From: Zantedeschia hybrid cultivar
Lineage: Eukaryota > Streptophyta > Magnoliopsida > Alismatales > Araceae
Length of the DNA: 64,000 bases
Direction of reading: 5' to 3'
NCBI GenBank assembly: GCA_030544215.1
Contig: JARZZO010000008.1
Location: 19,670,614 to 19,734,613 of the forward strand
This document shows, one piece after another, positions 22,204-33,358 of the stretch. The notes under the pieces are model-generated. The model had not been told where the DNA came from and did no database searches. It saw nothing but the letters and a program-made list of their open reading frames with translations. Both the position numbers and the translations under genes were made by a program. How positions within the stretch are numbered: the first letter of the stretch is position 1; every line of letters starts with the position of its first letter.

Positions 22204-22230
22204 GTGACTTTGTCACCTTCCAAAAAAAAA
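22204..22230 (+). other. LINE 3' terminal stem-loop and A tail
   Basis: GTGAC (22204-22208), a TTT loop and GTCAC (22212-22216) form a hairpin, followed by CTTCC and the A tail. It is equivalent to the ends at 23458, 45270 and 47133. Confidence 0.75.
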
Positions 22231-22241
22231 AACTAAATAAT

Positions 22242-22860
22242 CTCCTTAGCCTGATTGTCTGGCTTAATTGGCTGAATGGAAGTCAAAGGAAACTGGTCTA
22301 CATCGACCATATATAGAATGGTGATTGCTGCCTTGAATCTTGCATGGTAAGTCCTTCTTACTTCTTCTGCATGCATGCATTCCTTCTATCCCTCAAACTT
22401 CCATGTGCTAGGGCACTTCCATTAATTTCTGCACTCCCTAGCCTAGTGACCAGCACAGAAAAGCATTTGATGCAACGAGTCTTCTAGACAGGGACTGGAT
22501 GGAAGTTGAAGGATGCTGGTCTCCATCTTCCACATATAGAAAGGTGAGGAGGGGATCCCTTAATAGGTTTTTGATTGCTGCCTTGAATCTTGCATGTTAA
22601 ATCCTTATTTCTTCTGCATGCATTCCTTCCTTCTATGCCCCAGACCTCCATGTGCTAGGTCACTCCAAACCTCCATGTGCTAGGGCACTTCCAGTCATTT
22701 ATGCACTCCCTAGCCTAGTGACCAGCAGACACAAGCATTTGACACAATGAGTCTTCTGTGCAGGGACTGGACCTCTGGTCATACCACCCCCTATATCCTG
22801 TGGAGAGGTCTTCTTCCTTCTCACTACAATCCACTCCTCGCCTGCCATCCTGCCTTGCGA
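22242..22860 (-). pseudogene. Right part of the decayed LINE, ORF1 zinc-knuckle region, duplicated
   Basis: This continues the - strand LINE interrupted at 20157. Two direct copies of about 230-300 bp share GATTGCTGCCTTGAATCTTG, TCCATGTGCTAGG and CACTCCCTAGCCTAGTGACC (about 22320-22500 and 22575-22770). On the minus strand they encode a CCHC-like segment of the type C-I-K-C then GH then C, so the nucleic-acid-binding knuckle of ORF1 was duplicated. Many stops are present. A third partial copy of the CACATGG segment is at 22650-22700. Confidence 0.55.
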
Positions 22861-23448
22861 TCACCTATGAGAACTGATGATCATTAATAATTGGAAAGAA
22901 TATCAAATGGGTAATCTATTTCTATTAAAATGGATAAAGTATGCAATATAATGTCTTAAGATATGATTTTTAAATTAGAGCAACTGTTGACTGGTGAGTT
23001 GTGTATTAGTTTACATATGATGAAGAATGCTGTTTATGATTAAGCTATGATTTTTGTGGTCTTCTGTATGTTTAATCTGGAAGAATATTTATATGCAAAA
23101 AATGTGATTAATCCTGACTTTTACAAGCATTTTTCGTGACATTTGTGCTCGTCTCATCTCTGCTACTTATGATCTATGTTCTCTATTGGCTATATCTATG
23201 CACTATTTTTGTTTGTTTCTATTTCTTAAAGGATTTTGCATGTCTGATTCTATTTCTTTTTTTCTTTTTTTTTTAAACTACCGACAGGTTGTGGCCCAAT
23301 TGTACCAAGGTAGTAAAGGGTAGGTAGGGTGGGATCCTGAGTTTGAACCTGGGAACCGCGTCCCTATTCAACTGTATAAAACATAACCTTCTGCATCACA
23401 CTTGACTTTACAAGCATTTTTGTGACATCTGCGCTCTAGTCTCATGTT
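22861..23448. repeat. Intron sequence with a tandem duplication later split by insertions
   Basis: Unit A starts near 23114 (CTTTTACAAGCATTTTTCGTG) and unit B at 23405. Unit B is broken at 23443 by a LINE and a solo LTR and resumes at 33364 (TCTGCTACTTATGATCTACG against ATGATCTATG at 23168). Both carry TGTGGCCCAAT and GGGTAGGGTGGGATCCT. The period is about 287 bp. Confidence 0.75.
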
Positions 23449-23649
23449 TTTTTGAAGGTGACATTAAGTCACAATTTCATTGAATAAAAAGGCGGATTAC
23501 AAAGAGAATGAATAGCCCAGGGGCCATCACCATCAGGATCGGGCAACCCCCGTCCTGGTCCCCATCTACATATGAAATGATGAAAATTTACAAGGATGTT
23601 TTATCAAGCAAATAAAACAAAAACACACTAAGAGCTGCCTATCAGGAGA
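23449..23649 (-). other. LINE 3' UTR with terminal stem-loop
   Basis: On the minus strand the end reads TTGTGACTTAATGTCACCTTC then A7. GTGAC and GTCAC (plus positions 23468-23472 and 23458-23462) pair around a TTAAT loop. The upstream part includes GGGGACCAGGACGGGGG, a G-rich tract common in L1 3' UTRs. Confidence 0.7.
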
Positions 23650-26600
23650 TCATTTCCTTCCAATTCCTGGCCTTGTCTTCCACTGTATGATAATAATACC
23701 ACAGCCACAGAATAAATGCTTTTGATCCTCCTCAAAAAGAGCACAAAAAACACACGAGAAACTCCCAGAGATATGTAGTTTCTTAGCCCTCCTTCCCGTA
23801 AGAATTCTGCACCAAGCAAGCTTCCACAGGAAAATTTTGATCTTATTTGGAAGATGATTAGACCATACTAACTCTTTCCACCACACCCTAGTTCCACCAT
23901 CATTCAACATTTGAGCCATGGAATTGACCGAGAACTGCCCATTGTTGGTCCATCTCCAATTTCTTTTGTCTTGCACCTCACCAAAAATTCTGACTTCACT
24001 AATGGTGTTAATTAGCAATACTAGTTCTTCTGCTTCCTCATCCGTGGGATTCCTTCTCAAAGGCAAACTGATCTGCCCTGCATCTATATTGCATAACACA
24101 TCCTCTACTGTAGCTTCTTGGTGAAGGGTTATATTGAAGATATAACTGAAATGCTCAGAGAAGACCACACTGGAACACCATTTATCTTTCCAAAACTGTG
24201 TATCCCTGCCATTTCCCACCTGAATAGTACTCGAAATATCCATGAATTCAGCACATCTAACAATATTCTTCCAGATTGAAGACATGTTGTAGCTGATTGA
24301 AGGATAAAAATTCCATTTGTTCTCACCTTGAAAGTAAAGATCCTTCACAATCACAGCCCAAAGTGCATCCGGATGCTCTCCCCTTCTCCACAACCATTTA
24401 GCTAGCATTGCTTTATTGAAAGTAGCCACACCGCAGAGGCCAATTCCTCCTTGCTCCTTACTTTTGCAAACATTGCTCCATTTGATCAAATGGATACCTC
24501 TCTTTTCCCTTCTCCCTCCTGACCAAAAAAAGGAACTTTGAATTGCTTCAATGATTTTTTCCACAGCCCGAGGTATCTTAAATATAGAAGCATGGTAGAT
24601 TGCCAAAGACGAAAGGACCGATTTTGACAATATCATTTTCCCTCCTCCTGAAAGAAAGTTGCCTTTCCACCCTTCCAATCTACTCTCAAATTTCTTAATT
24701 AAACCATCCCGATCTCTCACCCTTAAGTTTCCATCTGATAAGGGCAAACCCAAATATTTAATAGGGAACCTATTCACTCTGCACTTTAAGGATTTTGCAA
24801 TCTCCAAAAGACTAGGCTGTGGCACATTCAAACCCACTATTTCTGATTTCTCATAGTTGATCCTCAGCCCTGTGATAAGTTCTATCAAAATAAGCAATCT
24901 TTTGATATTCTGGATATCCTCCTTGCTTCCTGATGAAAACAATAGCGTATCATCTGCAAACTGAAGATGAGAAAGGTGAATGTTGCTCCTGCCTATTCTG
25001 AATCCCTCAATTAAGCCAAGTTGAACTGCATTATCCCAAAGAGAGCTAAAAATCTGTCCAATAAGCAGAAACAGAAACGGAGACAATGGATCTCCCTGCC
25101 TAAGACCTCTTGAACTGCTGAAATATCCACACGGTTCTCTATTGATCAACACAGAAAACTTAGAGGATGAAATACAGCTCATTACCCATCTAACCCATCT
25201 TTCATTGAAACCCATGAGGATCATTGTTTTTTTGAGACAATTCCAGTTGATTCTATCATAAGCCTTCTCAAAGTCGAGCTTTAATAACACTCCTTGCTTA
25301 TTTCTGATCTTGTAATGATGTATAACCTCATAAGCTGTCATAAAGTTATCCAGTATAAATCTGCCTTGTATAAATGCTGATTGATTAATGCCCACAAGTT
25401 TATGTATCACCTTCTTGAATCGGGTTGCTAGGATCTTGGCAATAACCTTATAGCATCCATTGAGTAAACTGATGGGCCGAAAATCTGTCACTCTTTCCGC
25501 TCCTTCTGACTTTGGAATAAGAACAACATATGTAGCGTTAACCGATTGAATCCTTTCCGGCCTGTCATAAAACTCTTGCACAAGGTTAACCAAATCTTCT
25601 TTAATAACATCCCAAAAGAATTGATAGAACCCAAGAGAAAACCCATCGGGACCCGGAGCTTTATTAGGATCCATACTAAAAACAGCCAATCTAACTTCCT
25701 CCTCCGCAAAGGGTTCACTCAATTTTTCAGCTTCTGAATCTTCTAACTTAGGAAGAAATCCATCTTGCATGTGGGGTCTCATCTGAAAATCTTCTGAGAA
25801 AAGATTTTTGAAGAAATCCACAAATCTGTTTTTGATCTCCTCGGGATCTTCAATGACACTTTCTTCTTCTTTGACATGATCAATAGACAGGTATCTTCTT
25901 TTAGCACTAGCCATCGCATGGAAGAAAGAAGAGTTTTTATCACCTTCCTTTAACCAATGCTCCTTAGCTCTTTGTTTCCAACCAATTTCTTCTTTCAAAA
26001 GTTCTTCATTGTAAATCTTCCGGAACTCCTTCAAAGAGTGCAGCTCTTTATTGGAGAGATCAGCAACCTCACTTTTCAATTCCAATTCTTCAATGTTGCT
26101 CATCAATTTCTGCCTTTTTTCATTTTCCTTTCCAAAATTCTGTTTAGATCATTGTCTCAAGCATTTCCTGATCCATTTCAGCTTGCCCATGAAATTAAGC
26201 ACTGCAGAATTTGCCATCGGTGCTTGCTGCCACCATTTGCCAACCATTTCCTTAAATCCAACTTCCCTTTGCCATTTCAATTCATATCTGAAAATTCTGG
26301 AGCTCCTCCTCTTATCCTCCATCATAATGAGCAAAGGTATATGATCAGAGACAGACCTAAACAACCCTTTCACATGTGACAAGGTAAATTTTTTGAACCA
26401 ATCTGGAGAGATCAAAACTCTGTCAATCTTAGATGCTGACCTGCTGTAAATTAGACCAAGTATAATTTCTGTTTGGATCATCCACCTCTATTAGTTGAAC
26501 ATCTCTGATCCACTGATTAAAAATATCCATGCTATTGCTCCATCTCTGCCTACCAGACCTCTCCCATGGAAACCTTACACAATTAAAGTCTCCTAAGATA

Positions 26601-27019
26601 CACCAGGTTTTCGGGAAAAGACTATGCAACCTATATAGTTCTTGGACAAATCCCTCCCTCTGTAGATCGGTGTGAGGTCCATACACAGATGTAATGACCC
26701 AACAGTCATTATTAGAGGTTCTATTCTTATGTTTAAAGGCAACCGAAATGCTGAAATTGCCTACATCACAGACATTACCCTCGAACCTGTTTCCATCCCA
26801 AATCACTAGTTGCCCTCCTTTAATTCCATCTGCAGGAAAAACTACCACTTCATTTAACTTAGACCCACATATTCTACTTAAAACAGATTTATCAATATTG
26901 GCCATCTTGGTTTCCTGTAAACAGATGCAGTCCAGATGCTGAGAGTACACCAAATCTTTTACAGCTCTCCTCTTGAAGTCCCCATTGAGGCCCCTGATGT
27001 TCCATGAGATCAAATTCAT
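23650..27019 (-). pseudogene. LINE ORF2 (endonuclease and reverse transcriptase)
   Basis: ORF2 starts at ATG 27019, overlapping the ORF1 stop by four bases. The APE-type endonuclease shows SWNIRGLN, CLQETK, SVYGPH, GDFNC and SDHIPL. A frameshift near 26440-26460 moves the frame after YTWSN, and a TGA at 26151-26149 replaces a Trp conserved in the sister LINE (KQWAKQ). From 26106 an uninterrupted 818-codon frame carries the RT: LKLDFEKAYDRINW (motif A), GLRQGDPLSPFLFLL (B) and LQFADDTLLF (C, with catalytic DD). The zf-RVT tail follows (WWKELVWSNHLPNKIKIFLW, CVFC, HLFCGC). The frame stops about 70 residues earlier than in the sister LINE at 44925, so the extreme C-terminus is lost. This is the best-preserved RT in the window but is not intact. 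Confidence 0.9.
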
Positions 27020-29187
27020 TGTGTAACAACCTGTTTCCCTTTATCCTTGGTCTTCTTCCCTCTCAAATTGTCCAGGACTTCATTGTTACTCACAAAACTT
27101 ACTTCTCTTTTTCCAATCTTCATTCCACCACCCGTACCTTTCCTCTTAGCTGATTGCTGTAAGATGTCATTCCTTCTCAATTTCTTAAGAAAGCTTAGGA
27201 CCATATCTTCCCTGCCTTCAAATGACACCCCTATACGCTGTCCAAACTGCACAATTTCATTCCTCCAGACTTCTTCCTCATCACACAATTTCACTGCCAA
27301 CGGGACCTCACTGCCTTCATATGTCGTAATCTGTTTGGCTTGAATCTCTTCCTGCAACTCCCTGTCTCCTATAACCTTTTTCGATCCTTCTTCTTCCAGT
27401 TCATCTTGCAAACTGTAAGTAACAATCGCTCCTATCTCTTCCTGTGACGACCCCTCCTCTCTATCACTGTTCCAGCCCTTCCCTGCAAACTTGAGAAGTT
27501 GGACCTCCGGAAGACCAACGCTTTTCCCCATCCCCCCTCCATCAGCCCAGATAGGACCTATGTCAACCTGGCCACACCTCGAGTAAGGTGCATCGTCTTG
27601 CTGAACCCACACTGCAGAAAACCTCTCTCCTCTGGCCGGAGCTGTCTCCCTTCCGTTACTCTGTTCTCCGTGAAGTGCGATGAGAGCTCGGGGAAGACGA
27701 CGGTTCGAGGGCGGTTTAGGGTCTGGCGACTGAACCGGACGAATCGATTCCCGGTTCGAAGTTAAGTCAGGATCCGATATGTTTGGTTCCTTACGTATCG
27801 GATCTCCTAACAATAACGGATCTCCCCGCACCTGTTCATCTTCCTCACCCGGAAGCCCAACACCAGAGCTCCCTTCAATGCCCTGCTCAACCTCCGCCTC
27901 GGAACCACTCCCCAGCACATTAAAGTAACTGGCACCCTTCCCCTGAACTGGTTGCTGCTCAAACGGGCCTCTCAAGGGATATGGGAGAACCCCCATTATT
28001 CCTTTACTGTCAAATAACTTGGGAACCCCGCAATCTTGAATTCCTCTGCCTGCACCTACCTGCCTCTTCATCTCCTTCTGACTCGTCGCACCTGAGTACG
28101 ACTGATTAGAGGCCTTTCCTGACTCAGAACCGGACTCAACCAATCTTGGGTGAACACCGAGTTCCGGCTGCTCTGTTTCAGCCCCGCCGTCTCTGTTTGT
28201 CCTGTATCTTCTATACTCCGCCACCACATCAGCCCACCGCCAATCCTGTTCAAAAACTTTATCCTTACCATCTTCTTCCATTGTGATGTGGATCCAGAAG
28301 ATCCTTCCCCCTACCATGATCTTGATCCTTTCAGGAATATCTGTCTTCCGCTCAACATAAATTTTAACCCTCACAAAGGACAAATTGTCCCCCCTGAGTC
28401 CCTTGCTGTCCACTTCTCTAAGCCTCCCAAACCTGGAGCAGATTGACTGGAATGTGTTGATGTTCCAAAGGTGAAGAGGCACCCCCTGGAACCTACACCA
28501 CAGCTCGATTCCCTCCTCTGCAGGGAAAGTTCCCACTTCTGTCCTCTACTGAGAAAATTCCACAAAAAGGTCCTTCTTCACCTCTAACCTTCCAATGGAG
28601 CATGCAAGACCCCTCCACGATTGTGTTTCTGAGCTCACTAGGAAGGAGTGGGAGTCCAATCTTCGAATGCTCCATCCTTTAACTTCCGGCCAAAACTTCA
28701 GCAGAATGGCTCTTACCTCCCCACAGTCCATTACGACTCCATTGCATTCATTCCGGAATGAAACTACAATGCAGTTTTCCAGTGAACGCTTAGCTGCTGC
28801 AATCTCTGGTGACCATGCTATATCCACCACTCCATGGAAGACCTTCGGGGCAGGCTTGCTGTCCACTTTAGGGTCTACGCCAGAGTTCATCCTCCTACCG
28901 CTCACCTCTGTCTTTCTGTCAAGATATCGGAGAGAAGGACAGAGCCTTCTTCTGTGTCCAGCTCCATTGCAGTGGAGGCACCGGACTGCTTCTCTACACC
29001 TGGCTGCATGATGACCCTTGCCCAAACAGCGAATGCAGACATCGCGTCCCACAGGCATAGCTTCCGCAGCCAATGTCCTCCGGTGACCATCTCTGCGAGT
29101 CACCTTTCTCTGCACCGTACTCCACCCTTCCCCCTTACCAGAATGATGGACTCCAGAGCACCCTCCCTTCTCTGGAACACCCTCCAT
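27016..29187 (-). pseudogene. LINE ORF1 (RNA-binding protein), one amber stop
   Basis: ORF1 proteins of plant L1 elements coat the element RNA. The first Met inside the element is at 29187 (MEGVPEKGG). Two CCHC knuckles lie near residues 50-80: C-I-R-C..GH..C and C-L-H-C..GH..C. An in-frame TAG at 28548-28546 splits the frame after VEFSQ. The same frame continues to 27016 with a DUF4283-like stretch (ELWCRFQGVPLHLWNINTF, GRIFWIHITME), an acidic and glycine-rich middle, and a conserved C-terminal block (GREDMVLSFLKKLRRN, GTGGGMKIGKRE, LRGKK). That order, knuckles before the DUF4283-like part, differs from the usual plant order and deserves care. The stop codon TGA overlaps the ORF2 start as ATGA. 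Only the amber codon prevents translation. Confidence 0.85.
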
Positions 29188-30033
29188 CAACACTTCTTGC
29201 TCTAGTCTCATGTTGAACCAAAAAAAATATATATACAAATCTACCTACATGTGTATGCATGCATGCATCAAACAAAAACATGCAATATGCAGGCATGTAT
29301 TTAGGAGCATGTGAATAGGCATAGATGTGTGTGTGTGAAGAGACAAAGAAAAGAGGGATGCACATACCTCAAATCTCCACCAACACCTCCAACAAGCTTC
29401 CAACAGAGCAAGTCTGCACCAACACTGCAAGAACAGTCCTCCAACAGGCTTCCAAGAACAGCAACTTGGACCTCCAAAATCTGCAACAAGAAGCTCCAAG
29501 GAAACCCCCAACCAGCACCCTTCAAGTCTGCTCCAACTTCCAACAAATCTGCAGCAGAACGAGCCTCCAAAAGCTGCACTCCAAGCTCCCTCCAACAACA
29601 GCAAATCAGCACCAAACCGCAGCGATAGGTGGCTCGGCCAGGGAGAGGAGAGGAAGAACCGCAGGGTGAGAGAGAAAGGGGATCGCAGGGTGAGAGAGAG
29701 AGGGAACCGCATGGGGGGGATATGTAAAAAAAAAGGGGAGGAAGAGAGGACCGAGCGGTCTCTCCTTGAGAACCGCCTGCCTCCTTCCCCTCCTCCATCT
29801 CTACTCGATCCCCTCTCCTTCTCATCCCTATCCTTCTCCATCTCCAACTCCTCTCATCTTTATCCCTCTCCATCTCTATCTCCTTCTATCCTTATCCGCT
29901 CTCCCTTCGTCTCGATCCCCTCTCCTTCTCACGCGATCACTATCCAACCCCCTACCGGCGCCTACTTGGCACCGGTAGGGGGTGCCACCGGTAGGGGGTG
30001 CCACCGGTTCCCCTGCTGGCCGGCCTCCAAATG

Positions 30034-30043
30034 CCTATAAAAA
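30034..30043 (-). promoter_or_regulatory. TATA box of the solo LTR
   Basis: TTTTTATAGG on the minus strand, followed by CATTTGGAGGCC and the CCACCGGT segment, aligned with TATTTATAGGC in the two plus-strand LTRs. A solo LTR keeps its promoter, which here would point leftward, antisense to the phosphorylase gene. Confidence 0.55.
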
Positions 30044-30329
30044 GGCCCCCGATCCCAGCATCCAAGGCCCCGGTTCCAGCATACAAGAAGCCCCAGGCTG
30101 CCTCCAAGCTTCAGCAAGCCCACCTGCAGCTCCAAGTTCCTCCAAGGCTTCCTGCCGCAGCCCAAGCTCCAACTCACAAGGATCCTCCTTGCCGCAGCCT
30201 TAGGCTCCAAGTTCTGCACAAGCAAAGAAGAAAAAAGGAAGAGGAAGCCTATATTTTAGGCTTGTAAATATTTTTGGAAATGAAGTTTACAAATCTTTGT
30301 TATGTAGATTAATCTCCATGTGTAAAATT

Positions 30330-31430
30330 AAATAAATGATGGTTCTGCCATATCAGTTGGCCGGCCATCAAACAAAAAAAAAAATCAAATAAAAGATGGT
30401 TCTGCTATATCGGTTGGCCGGCCATCAAATAAAAAATCAGAAAACTAAAATAAAATGGTTCTACCATATCGGTTGGTTTGGCCATAAAATTAAAAATCAG
30501 AAGATAATGAAAATAAATAAATTTTAAATAATGGTTTAGCCATATTGTTGGTTTGGCCGTAAAATTAAAAATCAGAAAATAATGAAAATAAATAAAGTTT
30601 AAATAGTGGTTCAGCTATATTGGTTGGTTTGGCCATGAAATTAAGAATAGGAATAAAAAAAATAGAAAATAAAAAAAGATAATAAAGTTAATGAAGAAAA
30701 AACATAAAAATGATAAAATTAATGATTCTTAAATAAAATAAAATAAAAATATAAGATAAAAATATAATAAAATTAACAATTCTCAAATAAAATAAAAACA
30801 GAAGGAATTAAAAAATCTTTGTTCTACCATATCGGTTGGTCGGCCATTAAACTAAAAATAAGAAAACTAAAATAAATAGTTCTACCATATCGGTTGGTCG
30901 GTCATTAAATGAAATAAAAACATAAAATAAAAAGGTAGTAAAACTAATAATTCTTAAATAAAATAGAAAATAAAAATAAAACTAATAATTCTTAAATAAA
31001 ACAGAAAAAAGATGATAAAGTTAATGATTCCTAAATTAAACAAAAAAATAGAATATAAAAAATAATAAAATTAATGATTCTTAAATAATATAAAAACAAA
31101 AAATAATAAATTAAATTTAATGGTTCTTCCATATTGGTTGGTTGGCCATTTAAACATTAAAAAAATAGAAAATAAAAATAAAAAATAAATTAATAGTTCT
31201 TCCATATCGGTTGGTTGGCCATTTAAATATTAAAAAGAAATATAGAAAAAATAATAATAAATTAATGGTTCTACCATATTGGTTGGTTGGCCATTCAATA
31301 ATAAATCAATTTAAAAACAGAAAACAAATAAATTAAATAAAATGGTTCTACCATATTGGTTGGTTGGCCACATTAATAAAAAGAGCAAGTTAAATAAAAA
31401 TAAATAATAAAAAATGGTTTTCCTATAATA
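30330..31430. repeat. Degenerate array of ATGGTTCTACCATATYGGTTGG units
   Basis: About a dozen copies of ATGGTTCTRCCATATYGGTT followed by GGYYGGCCAT recur every 57-75 bp or at larger gaps, separated by AAATAAAA-rich spacers (starts near 30339, 30396, 30456, 30530, 30606, 30818, 30880, 31119, 31194, 31264, 31343). Each unit contains small palindromes (ATGG...CCAT, GGCCGGCC). More diverged relatives continue at 32365-32790. Confidence 0.8.
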
Positions 31431-32345
31431 TTTGGTAGACCAAAAGTTTGTTAATCATTCAATCAAATTAATTCAACTAATTAAATTAACAAATATGTTA
31501 ACTAATTAATTAAATTAACCAATTAAGTTAATTAATTCAACCAAACAATTAATTCAACTAACTAAGTTAACAAACTTAGTAGTCTACTAATTAATTCAAT
31601 CAATCAAATTAACAAATTTGTTAATTAAATAATTAATTTAACTAATTAAGTTAATTCATTAAACAATCAATCAAGTAAGTTGACAAAATTTGTTAATCAA
31701 TCGGTTAATTTAACTAATTAAGTTAATTTGTTAAGTTGCTAATCAATCAACTAATGTAACAACTTTGTTAACTAACCAATCAACTAGCCAAATTAAGTTA
31801 TTAATTAACTAATTAAGTTAAATTGGTACTTAATCAATCAATTAAGTTACAAAAAATATGTTAATTAATCATTTAATCAATTAAACCTACAAGATTTTAA
31901 TCAATTAAGTTAAATTGGTACTTAATCAATTAATTAAGTTATCAAAAATATGTCAATTAATCATTCAATCAACTAAATCAACAAGATTTCAACCAATTAA
32001 GTTAAATTGTTACTTACTCAATCAATTAAGTTAACAAAATTTGTTAATCAATCAAGTAATTCAACTAAAATTTGTTAAATTGTTACACAATCAATTAAAT
32101 TAAGTTAACAAAAGTCTGTTAATCAATTATTCAATCAATTAAATTAACAAAATTTGTTAAATTAATCAATTAATTCAACTGATTAAGTGAAAGTGTTATG
32201 ATCAATCAATTAATTAAATCAATTAAGTTAATTAATTAACCAATCAATCAATTAAATCAAATCAATCGATTAATTTAAGTAATCAAGTTAAAATTCTTGA
32301 TTAATCAATCAATAAATCAAATTAACAAATTTGTTATTCAACTAA
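31430..32345. repeat. Degenerate TTAATCAATTAAGTTAACAAA array
   Basis: Nearly 900 bp consist of permutations of TTAATTAATCAATTAAGTTAACAA and related strings, extremely AT-rich and without coding potential. Larger repeats are visible, for example AAGTTAAATTGGTACTTAAT near 31825 and 31908. Confidence 0.8.
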
Positions 32346-33358
32346 TTAAATCAACTTGCCCCTTCCATACCGATTGGTTAATTAAGGTCCTTTTCAAATA
32401 ACAATAAAAAAATCAGGTTCATTCATATTGGTTGAATGGCCTAAATTTATTGGTTCTATCCTATTGGTGGATTGACCACTTGATCAATTGTTCACTCTTA
32501 TTGGTAGAATGACCAAATGTTATGATTATTGATTCATCCTTATCAATAGGTATAATCAATGCCTTTTATGGTTCTGTCCTAATTGGGGGCCAGGCTACGA
32601 AGTCGTGATTATCCTATTAATAGATTGACCAATAAGAATATTTCTTTATTTATTTTATATTGATAGGATAACTATTAATTAAAGTGGTTGTTTCATACTG
32701 ATGGATTAATCATTAAGTTCTGGTTCATTTATGTTGGTTAAATGACCTAAAATAATTTTGTAGTTCCTTTATATTGGTTGAAGGACCATATAAAGAATAT
32801 TCTTAATTATGTGGCGGCCTTCATGCCTCATCAATTAAGAGAATCCTTTAAGCAGTTTATGTCTTTTCAAAAGATTTCAAATAAAAGGACATGTTGCCCA
32901 AATAATCCTCCATCCTCTTAAATGATATTTAAAGGATAATTTCCAGGAATCTTTCTTAAACTATTCACTCCTTTGTGAGAACTTCAAGATCCTTTAAGTA
33001 TCTTTTAAAGGATATATATGGAATCCCCCTTATAAAAAAAAGAACAAAAAATGACTTGTATGCTGCATTCAACTCCTGCTTGTTTTATGTTTATTTCAAG
33101 TCTTATCTGGATAGTTAATCAAGGGTTACCAAGGTCAGTGGGGAGAGGTCAAGAACACAGATCTATAGTCGATCCAGAAGTCATTTAGACTTTAAGGATT
33201 AATCCTAAAAGTCTGCCTAAAAGAAGAGAGAACATGTTTTCAAAACTTAAAACTCTCTTTTCAAATTAAGATTTCCTCGAAGGTTTTCCAAATCCGACAA
33301 AGATTTTTGTTTTCAAAATCAAAGGATTTTTCAAAATCGAAAAAAAGGGAGTCTTACA

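Larger units (their letters stand above)
20158..22230 (+). mobile_element. 5'-truncated LINE with 11-bp TSD
   Basis: Target duplications AACTAAATAAT at 20147-20157 and 22231-22241 flank the insert, which ends in GTCACCTTCC and an A tail (about 22222-22230). It carries only the RT C-terminal half and tail. The motif LQFADDTLL lies near 20190, then NFQKSEIVGINLD, FPIKYLGLPLS, GLVKTHHFNKAM and KWLWRLGEE, then after a 224-bp MITE the connecting region, WWKSLVW, IRIFLWKVAM, and a terminal segment ending at 22023 (WAIWLERNNRRF). One frameshift lies near 21320 and another near 21650-21740. The element is inserted in the decayed - strand LINE and is clearly younger than it. RT activity is lost because the palm A and B motifs are absent. 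Confidence 0.9.
23449..29198 (-). mobile_element. Nearly full-length L1-type LINE with 16-bp TSD
   Basis: Exact 16-bp target duplications GCTCTAGTCTCATGTT lie at 23433-23448 and 29199-29214. The element reads on the minus strand: ORF1 start at 29187 only 11 bp from the 5' end, ORF2 from 27019, and a 3' UTR of about 200 bp ending in a hairpin (23458-23472) and a short A tail (T7 on the plus strand). The lack of a 5' UTR suggests slight 5' truncation. Damage is light: one amber codon in ORF1, one frameshift and one nonsense codon in ORF2, and a shortened C-terminus. It is the youngest-looking LINE here. Its target duplication includes the first four bases of the solo LTR at 29211, so it inserted after that LTR. 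Confidence 0.93.
29211..33358 (-). mobile_element. Giant solo LTR, 4,148 bp, with 5-bp TSD
   Basis: On the plus strand it starts TGTTGAACC and ends AGTCTTACA (TG...CA), flanked by TCTCA at 29206-29210 and 33359-33363. No gag-pol or partner LTR is attached, so it is a solo LTR left by recombination. Orientation is minus: from the right end it carries the GACCTCTCCCCACTGACCTT block, then about 3 kb of AT-rich degenerate repeats, then TTTTTATAGG (30043-30034) and a CCACCGGT segment, as in the LTRs at 15001 and 57374. The part 29240-30030 is rich in CTCCAACA and CTCTCC and opens frames on both strands (29245-30267) that I regard as composition artefacts. The LTR is about 1.8 kb longer than its relative at 15001, mostly because of the arrays. 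Confidence 0.85.

Noticed and set aside
29245..30267. Long frames up to 200 codons, one with signal-like hydrophobic parts
   Set aside because: They lie in the GC/CT-rich end of a solo LTR, overlap on both strands, and have no homologue I recognise.
30330..31430. CRISPR-like spaced repeats
   Set aside because: Units are degenerate, spacers are low-complexity AAATAAAA, and the context is a eukaryotic LTR.
31430..32345. Possible centromeric-type satellite
   Set aside because: The array is short, has no fixed monomer and is contained within one LTR bounded by a target duplication.
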